NCBI RefSeq assembly: GCF_932526225.1
Contig: NC_064044.1
Span: 11,608,084 to 11,672,083, forward strand
Direction: 5' to 3'
Length of the DNA stretch: 64,000 bases
Source: Nematostella vectensis
Taxonomy: Eukaryota; Cnidaria; Anthozoa; Actiniaria; Edwardsiidae
Positions 24,119 through 35,954 of this stretch are shown one piece after another (within the stretch, counting starts at the first letter, position 1; the number at the start of each line of letters is the position of its first letter). The position numbers and the translations under genes are program-made. The notes beneath the pieces were generated by a model, which was not told the DNA's origin, made no database searches, and worked only from the letters and a program-made list of their open reading frames with translations.

Positions 24119-27100
24119 GGAAATTAATACTAGAAACAGGCCCGTACCCAGGGAGTGCAAGGGGTTCGGTCCCCCCCCCCCCCCTTCCTCCCCACCACCA
24201 CCATCACAACAGACGAAATTCCACTTTCGGTGCTCAATAGACGTGCTATTTGTAGACAAAACTATAAATCATAAGCTAGGTCTTTCTGGTATATCATCAA
24301 TCCATAAGTCAGATCTTTTTGTAGCCAAATCCGACAATAAATGTCCCTTGGAGATACTGCTAAGGCGAATTTTGTTTAATCGGAGGTTGTTAGATTTTTA
24401 TCAGAAAACTCACCGTCCCCCGCGTCTCCTCAGAAAAATTAGGACAAGATCCTTTACTTATATCTTTGCGTGCAAAAATACGGTAATTCATCGCGAGTTA
24501 GTGGCTAATCTGCCCATGCAACCCTTATTCAGGGCTGTAGCCAGAGATGAACCATACAATATAATCAGTGAAAAAAGGATTTAAATGTAAAATGTCTAAA
24601 AATATGGCGATATAGAAAAACACTGAAAATGCGATAAAGAGGTGCATGCCGGACAGGCTGTGTGGGTGTTTTGGGGGCGGTCTTCCTGTGGAGTTACATA
24701 ATAAAGATGTCGGAAGAGCATCCCATTCTTCACGATCAAGAATTTCCCTGCCCATTTCAAGGTAAACGCACTTGATTCTTGTCTAGTCTAGATTAGGCGC
24801 TTTACTTTAAGTCTAGATTAGATATTTAGAATCTAAAGACATTAAATCTCGTGAAGAAAACCTAGTAGAATTTTGTTGTATATTACATAGCTCAAGGGAG
24901 AAAAACACCACATGAAATACAAGCTACATGCAAATTTTCGAACCCACCATGGATGTATTTTATCGTCTCCAGGGCTTTCAGATGCCCCAGATAAAGACGT
25001 AGTTCAAATTCAGACATCGAAATTACAGATGTGCTGGGATGAGTTCAAGTAAGCTATTATTCTTCTCACACAGTCTCACGGCGAGTGTAGAAATAAAACT
25101 AGTCTTCCTAACAGCCTTTTTTGGACTCGTCGCCTTATACCTAGCGTGAAGAGTAAAAAACAGCTGCGAGGGAGACTATATAAACCCGGCCTGTAAAATA
25201 TATAGAACCTATATTCGTTTTTAATTGATACCAATCGATTGTTATATTTCCAATATCCCCCAAAGCAAATTACACTATAAGTTTTCCTACATTTGCCGGG
25301 TCTGGGCTTCCTTTGGTCTATTCATGTTATAGCCGTAACTCCATGCCGTAACTCCATGTCACCATGTGATGGGAGGGGAGGTATTACCCTGGCCATTTTG
25401 CTTGTTATATTGTTATGAAAAAAATGTGAAAAACTGATGGTCTTTTCAGTATTTTGATTCTAAGGGGCGGATAAAGGGGGATGTGGATTGGGTGGATATC
25501 CACCCCCCATTTTTTGTAAAAAAAAAAAAAAATGATAAATCACTTTGTTCAAAGAAAATAAATGTCTGATGGACGAGAGGTACTGTCCATGTGCCTTTGC
25601 CTGCTTGACTTTGCTGATGCGAAAAAAAAAAAAAAAATTTAGCATGAAGTATTGTTAGATCTATGTGACCTACCAAGAACCACTGGATCAGTTATAAGCC
25701 GGCCATTATCCATCCCCATTTTGAACCTGGATCCGCCGCTGATTCTGCTTAGTTTGTAGGATCTGACACTTAAACACACAATACAGTCAGAAACCAGATT
25801 TTTGGATCTTCATAAACGCTTCTTAAAATATAACAAAATACCCCTGATAAACCCTAATATTAGCAAAGTGTGGGTGGCTTAAATCTGAAAATGGCCCTTG
25901 GACACCCTTGGGGGACAAATTCTTTAATAACAAGAATTAACTTGTCTTAAAACCAGACTTCTGATTCTTGCAAAATTTTACTCTAATAATTTCTTTTATG
26001 TCCCTTTTTATTTAGCATTATTTCATTGTCTTGTGATAGTATTTGTACATTTTGGTACATTATGGTATTGACATTTTTTAAAGAGTTTCATCCACAGCAA
26101 ATTTAGGGCTGGGGGTAGGGTGGTGGGGCTTAAATACCAAATACTGATATTGCATGTATCACTCTTTGTTGTAGGTGATATGCACAGTACATTGTGCCCA
26201 TTTTGTTGGTAAATGCAGTTGTTGTGCTGTTGCTAGTTCTACTGTTATAATGAGCTACAAGAGATGATAATGGCACAACCATGAAATGCAGACCCATGAA
26301 ATGTCCATGGCAAGACTTCACCAGGGAGGAAAAGATGTGAGTGAACAAAAGATTTTTGGGCTCATATGTACAGACCAGCCCCAGTTTCAAGTAGCAATAA
26401 AGTGTGGTATGCCATAAACATTTTTCAGGAGCGTAGCCAGGGGGGTGATTGCCCCCCCCCCTTTTAGCAACCAAAAATGCAGTAAATGTATGAGACATTA
26501 TCTAAAATACAGGATAAAATGCCTTGAAAGTCCTTTTTTGGCCCCCTCCTGTTAAAAATCGCTGATATTAACTAATTATTATGTTCAGGCCCATCGAAAG
26601 GTGATGTTAGCATAGTTTCAAATAAACTGCCTATGCACTTGGCTAGCAACCAAAGAGAAGTTAGGAAAAGATAGATTACCCAAGATGAACAAAAAATTAC
26701 AAAATAGATACAAGGTAAAACCGCCAACCACCCACACCTTCCTGTTGCACTCACACCATGTGTACCCCCCTGTGTATGCTCTGCCTGCCTTTGTCAAGAT
26801 AAAAAAGTTGTCAATTTATGTTTTTTTTTAAAGAGAGATGTGTAGAGCTGTATAGCTCTAAAAGTCTTAAAGAGTTTCGGTCAGCCATCAACCTGTTATT
26901 TGCCAAGTTTCAACACATAATTTGTAATGTTGAATGAAAACAACAAAGATGTGGCTGATTATGGCTCTTTAAGTTGTATTTTACCTTTATGCTATACAAC
27001 ACGTATCCCAAATAATATGACAAGTCTGTCACAAACTGAGTTGTTCAGCTGGCATTCTTTGATGTAGTGGTTTGGGATTCAGTGCATAATAGAAACATAT

Positions 27101-28242
27101 ACAGATGGCTTGATATACAACATGGTATAACTAAACAGACTACAAACAAGCTGTATAGAAAAAACTAGATGGTCTGTGTAGGCGTGTTGTAGACAAAGTT
27201 ATAAATCAACACAAGATTGAAAAGGTATGCTGAACGCCTCTGTGAAACAGAGTAGTTGCGCTGGGACAAGATGGACAAGATTCTTGACCAATCGCCTTAT
27301 TTACTGGAAGCTGTCGCAATATTTTCAATTGAATTTGGTAAATAGAGCCTGGTTTTTTTATATATGCACATGAGCTCACCTCTACGATATGTTTATAGTT
27401 AGCGCAACTACTTTGATTCACAGAGGCGTTCAACATACCTTTTTAACCTTCTGTTGATTTATACTTCAATATACAACATGTTCGTAGGTTGGTTGTAGGT
27501 TGAGAGGGGGAGGGATCATTTTTAAGGCCTCAGTAAAATTTCATATAGATTCCGTAGTCAATAGAAGCTGCATTTTCTTCTCAGCTGCAAAGGATATTCT
27601 GAAGTTTCACTCTCTAGAGATTCGTCAAGAACTTTAATAAAATTTCATAATAAGCAGACAGGGGGAAGTACAGTGGTCTAAGAATATGCTAAAATTATTC
27701 TAAGAAATTCTGTGCTTGGCACTAGGTATGTCATACTGAGGTGCTAAATAGAATGATCACGGAAGAGCTATAAATATTAATGAGCGTTTGTTTAATATCA
27801 TTTTAAAGGGTTCCATGAGCTGTAATCGTGTGCTATATTTTGTATACAGTCGATTGACAAAAGGTTGTCGTGAACCGGCTTTGCGAGTACGCGACAAGCA
27901 CACTTGTAAGCATAGGTTGAAAAGATTGAAATCGATTGAAAAGAGCATAAAAGAGCAGAGGAACTCACATCTACGGTTTTGAAATCGATTAAAAGTCGAT
28001 TGAAAAGAACTTGAGCGCAGAGGAACTCACATCTACGGTTTTGAAATCGATTAAAAGTCGATTCTGAATAAAGTTTGAATCATCTCTTAGCAGATTCCAT
28101 TGTTATTGATTTAGCGCGCGTGTTTATGCATCTTTAGCCTGCCAATGCCGGTGCTGTCTGGCGCTCTCTCATTGTTAAACGAACAATTTAATTGCGTCTC
28201 GCCTAGGAACTGCCTTCCGTGGCATGAGCTTGTTAGTCCATG

Positions 28243-28478
28243 GCAGGCCCGTAGCCAGGATTATGAGCGGGGTGGTTCGTTTTTCCATTTGAGAGGACCA
28301 AAATTCCGGTATACCCCTCTCCTCGCCTTATAACATTAGGCAATCAATCTTGTATTTTTTTATACATTTAAAAAAAATGTTAATAATATGGTGCTTTTTA
28401 ACTTATAGCGATAATAATAAAGATAACTATAAAAAGATTTTCTCGTCCGGACCCCCTAAACCCCCCTGGCTACATGGC
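28243..28478. mobile_element. MITE of the GGCCCGTAGCCAGG family, with a degraded right end
   Basis: The left end GGCCCGTAGCCAGGATTATG is matched in inverse by CCCCCCTGGCTAC at the right. Related ends occur near 26427 and at 47087-47270. It is non-coding and lies just beyond the pentraxin gene stop. Confidence 0.6.
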
Positions 28479-28569
28479 AAAAAATGCAAAAAATTGCAAG
28501 GTGCAATAGGATAGAACGATCCTAAGAATAAAATCAAAGGACCAAGAAGGAGTCAGTTCCCCCCAAGCA

Positions 28570-31500
28570 TTATTCGCATTTTCTCGGGCATTCTATCTTA
28601 ATATCTCCCTGGCTCGCCTCGTCAGTCGGGTACAAATCCACCCATTTCACAGCATCCCCCTCCAGCAAGACGCACCAGGACGAGGCGAGGAGGGCTATCT
28701 CGCTCTCGCTCAGCACACGTGACCAGATATTCGCGCCGACAGTGCTTCCAAGAAAGGCTTGAGTCGAATCAAAGCCCCCACCGTAGCTATCCTGTTCTTG
28801 CCCGACCATCAAGTACGCGTCCATGAGTGGTTGGCCGGAATAGATACCCTCGTCCGAAATGGCTCCGTCTACGTAGAGCTTGTAGTTGCCTGCTGCTATT
28901 GTCCACGTGACAGCCACGTGGTGCCATCGCCCATCGCGCAAGTCCACGGATACAAGGTTACTGAGAGAAGATAGCGCAAAGCTACGTTTTACGGCCACAG
29001 AAAGATTTTAGACCAGGTGTTTGGCCAGATTTTGCTGATGGGGGAAGGGGTGCAGACCAAGTTGAGGTGATCGGGGGGGGGGGGGGGGGGAGGGAGGGTG
29101 GTCAGGTGTGAATACAGCTAAATGTTTTTTTTTTGGGGGGAGGGGGGATTTGTAGGTGTGTGTAGACGAATATATGGAAGTGCTATAACATTTCGCGATT
29201 TTGAGAAATGACGTGTAAATGCAGAACTGTAGAGCCCATACCGCTCATTTACTTATCCTTTATTAAAAAAATAGCATATCAAACATATTCCCCAAGGATA
29301 GTGTCATTCGTTTGCATTGCCTTATATGGTCATTGATGCCCATATTTAGAAGAGCTAAAGTTTTTCCGCTCCCTGATCTCCAGAAAATATGGTGAAAAAT
29401 GCTGATTCCTGTCAATTTGAGACTCGTGGCAAGAATTTGTCCAAAAAAAAACTGACAGCTTGGTCAAATTTTTATCTCACTAATCTTGAAAAGCCCTTAG
29501 ACCCAGGCCTCCCAGAGATTGACCGAGCGGGTTTGAAGGTCACCCAAATATTGATATGGGGGAAGGAGGGCACGTGTTCTCAGTGTCCCACCCCTCCTAA
29601 TTGATGGTTTATAAAACTCTTAATGGTATTTTCTAAATTCATTAATTAATTCAGCGATTTCTCACATATAATCTCATAAATTCTGAAAACAACCTCAGCG
29701 CCCACCCGAAGTGGCTGTTGGGAAGAGTTGACCCTTTGAATAGCCTTTCACGTTTGACACACCCAAACAAAACATCTAAGCAACAACAACAAAAAAACAG
29801 TATTTGATTTTAAAAAATACCTCCATTTGCCATTCATCGCAGTCGTGACACCGGAAGTAAACCCCACCACGAAGCCATCAGAGTGCCCATTAGCGGTTGA
29901 AAGATGGAAAATGGTCTGAAGCCTGCTTTTATCGCTAGGCATAGTTTTGATCCAAGCGGCGGCTGTAATGGCATCGGTGAGATTCACTGTGTGGTACTTC
30001 AGCGCACTCAAATGGAGGCTACTTGAGAAATGGGCAACAAAGTTTCCTGTAAAGAGAACACGTCAGAGGCCATAAGCAAATGACATAAGCGAAAACGATG
30101 TCGAAGAGAGACTCTACTCATTACACGGCTACGTGAACTGTATTAAGAAAAAAACTGAAAGAAAGTTCTTTTTGCAGGGTAAGGAATTTCCCTTTTAGCA
30201 GAGGCCTCTTTTCTCTGTATTTCGCTAGGCTGGTGCGAAGAAGAGTAAAGCAGTCTCTGCTAGCAGAGAAGGTACGGGATACACACTTACTGACTTAAAA
30301 ACTGCTAAACTAGCAATTTAGTCAAATGAAAAAGCCCGCCCGTACCCGATCTAAGCCCGCTCTCATTTAGACTCAATTTACTTTCAAACGCGCAAAGGCT
30401 AACTAGTTTTACTGGCTCCGAGCACAGTCAATTATGGGATAATTTGACTTCAAAATGATTTCACTTTCGAACGTTGCGCTTATAGTGACCGCCGCCTGGT
30501 AAACTGGGTAACTCGACCCCAGCGGTGCTCTTTCCCCTTCCCGCAATGCGCTTTTTACAACAGGCCATCCCCTCAATTCATCAGTCAAATTCTCGTAGAA
30601 ACTTCCAATAGACACAGTGTAATATTTGGAAATATTTTTTTAATTTTCCGTAAAATCATCGGAGATTGTTACGTAATTGCCGCTTTTATCAGCCAAGAAT
30701 TGTGCATAACCCACACCTGATTTCCTAATTTACTTACTCTGGGAGCAAATCGCGCATCGATGTTCAGTGATGCCTCCATATCCCACGTGACAAAAGGTCC
30801 ACAGTGGGCATGAATTGCCAACACAGGTATCCTGAGAATCAATGGACATACAACAATTTAGTCAATAAGAGAGAGGGGAAAGACGACGAAGAAAAAAATG
30901 AAAAGGAGGAGTGACGAAGAGGAGATAGAATGGACGAAAAGAAAGGACTCATATCGATCAATGGCATTCGTTTTTTCTAAATGGTCTAAAAGAGCCTGGG
31001 GCTTTGGTCTTATTTCAAAATGGCGGCCTGCAAAATCGTAATCAACACAAGTTCCTGCATGTTTACGTGGAGATTCTCGACATAGTTCTAGGGTGACAAC
31101 ACAGGCTTACCAACCTCTCAGTCAGTCACCAGTCAATCCCAGTAATACAAGCTCAAATATTTCCACGATTGATCACCTCCTGTAATTGTCCTATAATTGT
31201 TTTATGTCTCAAATCCCTCAACTGCTCAAACGTTAGAAGTACCGCTTATTCTGAATAAATACACATCACAAAGCAATGACAGTTTATTGTGACCTTTATC
31301 TAGGATTTAAGACAATTATAGGACAACAACAGGTGATCAATCGTGAAAATATTCTAGCTTTACTGGGATTGACTGAGATGTTGGTACGCCTGTGGTGACA
31401 ATAAAGAGAAAACATGATTGAAGCGGACTTCCAAATATGGTATGTAATGTCCTAATAAGTAATTGGCCGAGCGAGCTAGAAAAACGACATTTTTTGAAAC

Positions 31501-31791
31501 AAGATTGATAATTATGGAAAAAAAAAAAAAAAAAACCTCGAACGCTCACCTCGATAGCCCGGTATATCCATCCAGTAGCATCCTTCAGGGCGTCAGAGTT
31601 AGTTTGATTGCTCGTGTCACTCAACTGGCACGTGAGAGTCTCGTGGTGGAAGTTATACGACACGCACTTCGGCTCAACGAAACACGCGACCTCGCACGCA
31701 CTTTTGTTTGCTACGGTCATGTTAGCGATCACGTGACCCTGGAGTGCTTTCTGGTCAGCGGAGTGTCGCCACTGGATAGTTCGACAAGCGT
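28570..31791 (-). CDS. Secreted PAN, Cys-rich module and pentraxin-domain protein (5' exon missing)
   Basis: The exons in transcript order are 31791-31550, 30831-30738, 30046-29821 and 28981-28570; phases 1, 0, 1 and 2 agree at all junctions and give 323 residues after a 5' exon that I could not find. The first exon is a PAN/apple domain (QGHVIANMTVANKSACEVAC...CVSYNF). The second is a short Cys-rich EGF-like module (CVGNSC...C...RCAIC). The last two form a LamG/pentraxin fold, with DGRWHHVAVTW, LYVDG and VGQEQDSYGGGFD, the last matching the calcium-binding QEQDSxGG signature of pentraxins; the usual Cys of the HxCxS/TW signature is Ala. Pentraxins bind phosphocholine or carbohydrate on microbes and debris; that role is inferred here. 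A signal peptide is expected from the missing exon upstream (above 31791). Confidence 0.8.
31100..31394. mobile_element. MITE with CACAGGC inverted repeats and 7-bp target duplication
   Basis: The ends CACAGGCTTACCAACCTCTC and the inverse GTTGGTACGCCTGTG are perfect over most bases, and GTGACAA flanks the element on both sides (31093-31099 and 31395-31401). It sits in the intron between the PAN and Cys-rich exons. It interrupts a repeat whose uninterrupted relative is at 62633-62910. Confidence 0.85.
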
Positions 31792-33636
31792 CTAAAGAAA
31801 GAAATCACGTGACAGTGATGTTTTGGCAATTGATTGATTAGTTTATAAAGATAAAAGAAATCAATGCCGTACACTACCAGATTTGGTTATATCGATCTAT
31901 CTACTTAATCATGCAAATATTCAAAATGGCCGCGCGGAGTTTGAAACCTGAAGTTATTTTGTTAGCGAGACGTCGCATTGCAGATCGTGAGCAAATCAAA
32001 AAAATCCCTACTCTATATCAAGTGTGGTATTTGATTTATGAGCTCTTGTGTTCGAAAGTAAAATATTGTTTAAGGTCTCGGTAAAGGTAAACGACGTGCC
32101 CGCGGAAAAAATGTTGTCGCGCCGCAATTTCCACTACATGTACAAACTATATATCAAATAAAAGATAAAATATTGAATTATCTCCTGCAAGTTTTATTTT
32201 TGCAATAGCTAATTCCGTGTTTAAGTTTTGAGGCCTCAAACTCCAAAGTACGGAGTTTAATCTAGAGCGTAATGCACCTTCGCGTTTTTGCGCATGAACT
32301 TGCACGTAATGGCATCTCAATGACAGATAGATGATCTACCAAAGTGTGTGAGGACTTTTTGTTATTTGATACTGTTAACAATGGAACTCTCATTTCTGGC
32401 GAAATTCGGACACGAAAAGTGCTATAAAAGCGATCTACAGTCGAAAATCGGACTTCCTCACACACTTTATGGCATGGCATAATTAAACCCGTGGCGAGGT
32501 TACGCCCGACAAGCTCAAGTTCTCGCCTCAAAATAATATGCTAGAAAAGTCAAAGATTTGGCGTAAATTCACAGTCAACAGGTCACGGGAAACAGCAAAG
32601 GCCCATTTTTAGCCGTCTTAGGAAAGCGATTTATGGTAAAAAATTTTCTGCAAAAAAGTTTAAGAACTATTGATACAGGTTTTGCAAAAAAAAAAAAAAC
32701 AAAAAAAAAAAAACACAAAAACAAACAGTGGTGGCAAATTTACCTTTACCAAGACCTTAAAAAAAACTTTCAAAATTGTCTGTACTTATTAGTCCAGCTT
32801 TCTTCCGAACAAAAATGCTTAATCATTCAAATTAATGATAGATAAAAGCATGAAACTTCATTATGACTACTCTCTTTAGTACTAATAATTTTAAACATGG
32901 AACCAGCGTCAACTAAGAACTTATATGGTGTTTTAAAAAATGCTTTAAATCTCCCAGCGAGGCTCTAGACCGAAATCGTTGGTATTAGGGCGCTTTTTTT
33001 CACCCGTGATTCCGGGATGAGAATGATTAGAATTAAAAAAGCGCGCGTTCGTTTATCCCGCGTTCCCATTCCGATATGGAATGAAGGCCATTCACCCATT
33101 ATATGCTACATATTGCTTTGAAAAAAGGCACAGTTATCAAATGCGGCTATTTTACTTGTTATCCAAACTGCTTATTTCCTGAGCAGTTGTTAAAGAGGTT
33201 AAATAAAGTACTAATAAAACTATGTTTTCTTTTTGTGGGCCTGTTTTCGATTTATCACTGTTGAATTTTAGTCTTCGACCCAGATCTTTAAAATACTAAA
33301 GACCAGGAATCAAGATGTTACAAATTCCCACGGGCACTCCTGAATAATAAAAGCTTCCGCAAGATCTGAAGATATCATGCTTCTTTACAAGAAACGTCAT
33401 GGCGTCTATCTTCAATAAAATGATATGGAAAGAGATAAGTGCAATCCTGATCTCCGAGCAACAATTATCCCTATTCCCTGGAAATACTATATATTAACTT
33501 GGGTTTGCCAACCCATCGTCAGTTTTCTTACTCGAATTGGCGTGAAGTAAAAATAATTCCTATTAGACTTGAAATGGATTTTATACAAGCTTCCACGTAA
33601 ACCGAAGAAGTGCATAGAAAACAATTTTATTTAAAG

Positions 33637-33818
33637 TTATCTTTGTGGAATGCTATATCCAACTTATAATATATTATATATACTTTGATTTTATATATAT
33701 ACTGCTAAGACAAGTTGGACCTTTGTGGAAAGTTATCTTTGTGGAATGCTATATCCAACTTATAATATATTATATATACTTTAATTATATATATAATGCT
33801 AAGACAGTTGGACCTTTC
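33637..33818. repeat. Tandemly duplicated AT-rich hairpin, about 90 bp
   Basis: ATCTTTGTGGAATGCTATAT, then CCAACTTATAATATATTATA, occurs twice, and each copy ends with the inverse CAAGTTGGACC or CAGTTGGACC. Confidence 0.8.
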
Positions 33819-35744
33819 TATATCTTATGTATTATCGAAACTATTTTTATGGAATTAGTCAAGTCTTACCCGAGGCTAAGGTTGTGACGATGAATAAAAG
33901 AAAGACTACACTGCTGCACATCCAGGAGCCTCGAGGGTGCATCGAGACCATCGTGCAATAATGCGACGCTCTATTCTAGACCCACGTAACCGGGAAGGCG
34001 AATGTTGGCTAAGATATGGATTACATTGCTATAAGCATCGCCATAACATCCGCGAAACCCAGGTCTAGCTATACATGCCTTTGGTAGAGCACTGATTAAA
34101 AGTGGGAAATTAATTTGGTATTATAGCGCACGTATCCATCTAATAAAAGTTGTCATAACCTCCGTGAAGTCTTAAGTCAACCTAATTATACACGTTTTTC
34201 GAGTACGATTAGAAGTAAATCAATTATTCAATATGCCAAAAACTTATGCGAGTAGATAGGAGAAAGGCGGTCGGATCAGAACGATGTGACACAAATTAAC
34301 TTCTCTAGAATGTTCCGTTCACCTGTTTAGCTATTTGTATTATATATAAATAGTAGACCACTCGACCAAGTTATCGCGTCTGTCATTCATAAAACTATCC
34401 TCGCTTTGTTGTCCTTATTATCCAGGTAACAATGTGTTAAATCTTCCGGCAGGACTAGAAAACGTCCCGTATCAGGAGGTGATCTACTGCTGTGTTGTAT
34501 TTGACAAGGTTGCGACTAGACGGGTCTCATACCCGATGACATGACGGAAAAACCTGGAAAACGCGCAATTCCAGATAGAGAGAGAAGACACAATTACTTA
34601 CAATGGCTATAGGTTCCTTGTTCTACGGACTGATTTTCAAAACACAAATAACGTGAGGCCGAAGTGCACATAACCAGATTTTGGCTTTTCAAGATAATTT
34701 TTCCTTGATCACCATTGCCCTGTGCATCAGTTCAGGGACGAAAAGCTCAAATTTCAATGACACTTTACAAAAAGTCGCATCAATTTAAAAAAAGTCGCAC
34801 TTGATATTTTGTTTGCTTATAAGTTACTAAGTACTCAGAGAATCTCTCCGCCTTATTCGATGTGAAATGGGCTTATTTGAAGCGTCACGTCATGTTTTTC
34901 CGTCATGTCATAGCCGATCCATTACCAGCATACAGGGACTGATAACATTCTAACATGAAATCACGTCAAGGTTTGCCACTGTACCAATATAGAAAATGCA
35001 AAAATGACAGTAGTCTTGTGACATGGACCTGCGTCCTACGTTTCTCTTTTTTGTAGATGGAGTGAAACGCAGTATACAGCCAAGCCCGGTCTGAAAAACA
35101 AAAGTTCCAGCGAAATTCACCTTCCCCATGAGTCCCCACAACCTGGGGTCGCAAAGAGTTGTGGGAAGACATGATAAACTTTGCACAAGCACAAAGCCCT
35201 CAATATTGTATACACTAAATATAATTTTATTTCCATCTGTTCGATTCGGTATTATAATTCTTATAATTCGGGGCGATTTTAAAATCTAAATCTATTTTAC
35301 CATCGAATTTGTTAAGTGTTTTTTTTTTACAACACACTATTTAGAGTCATTCATAATTTAATGTGTTTTTATGTATATCTTATGTATAAGGCTAGCGTGT
35401 TTCTATGACTACCCCTTTCAGCCTCCTGTTAATATCGATTTCTACTCTGCTTGTCACTAGTTACCTTTTAAAAACCTCTTAAACCGAGCTACTCTATACT
35501 GTTTAAAATTATTGTTAAAAAGATAGTTATCCAATTGATACATCGTCATCGTCTATCATAAATTTGCTACAGCAAATAATCTCTTTATTTTACGATTACT
35601 TTTTAGACACCAAATTACGCTATACAGTGTTAGTTTATATTATAATATTGAACTATTGACCAGTTCGTCCATATAAGTCTATTTTAAAAGCCCTTGCCAG
35701 CCACACCTTTGTTATCATTTTTATTTAGTATTGGAATTGTACAC

Positions 35745-35910
35745 AATATGCTAAAATATCGAAATAACCATCTAAAAACAAAGTTTCATACTTTATTTAC
35801 CAAATTCAATCGAAAATATCGCATTGGGTTTCCAAAATCAGCCGATGGAAATGTATGCTTTATCACACTTGTTACTTTGCTAGGATGACAAAATGGCGGC
35901 TGGCAGAGGC
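35745..35910 (-). repeat. Dispersed repeat, copy 3, within the presumed Argonaute 3' UTR
   Basis: On the minus strand it matches the family at 2221-2434, including the block around CATTTCCATCGGCTGATTTT. It begins about 45 bp beyond the Argonaute stop and contains AATAAA (minus strand, 35792-35797), so it may provide the transcript end. That last point is inference. Confidence 0.6.
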
Positions 35911-35954
35911 TGTTTAGATTGTACAATATCATCTGACATGAAGGCGGGCCTGTG

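Larger units (their letters stand above)
23485..28569. other. Convergent intergenic region with MITE debris
   Basis: This lies between the 3' ends of the PAN-fibrinogen gene (+) and the pentraxin gene (-). I see a MITE at 23942-24118, poly-C and poly-A runs near 24172, 25518 and 25622, ends of a GTAGCCAGGGGGG family near 26427, a 61-bp duplication at 27958-28070 and a solo end of a CAGTCGATTGACAAAA element near 27847. No gene was recognised. Confidence 0.55.
31792..35954. other. Region between the pentraxin gene and the Argonaute stop
   Basis: Both flanking genes are on the minus strand, so this interval should contain the promoter and first exon of the pentraxin gene. No convincing signal-peptide exon was found; a phase-compatible donor at 34601 (CATT|gtaagt, minus strand) follows an open frame without a hydrophobic leader. 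Also present are poly-A runs (32688-32716), a partial MITE (32987-33110) and a duplicated AT-rich hairpin (33637-33818). Confidence 0.5.

Noticed and set aside
24108..24584. 158-codon plus-strand frame in the convergent intergenic region
   Set aside because: It begins in a MITE end and runs through a poly-C tract; no domain and no splice context.
34602..34690. Possible first exon of the PAN-pentraxin gene
   Set aside because: The donor phase fits, but the open frame before it has no signal-peptide-like hydrophobic segment.
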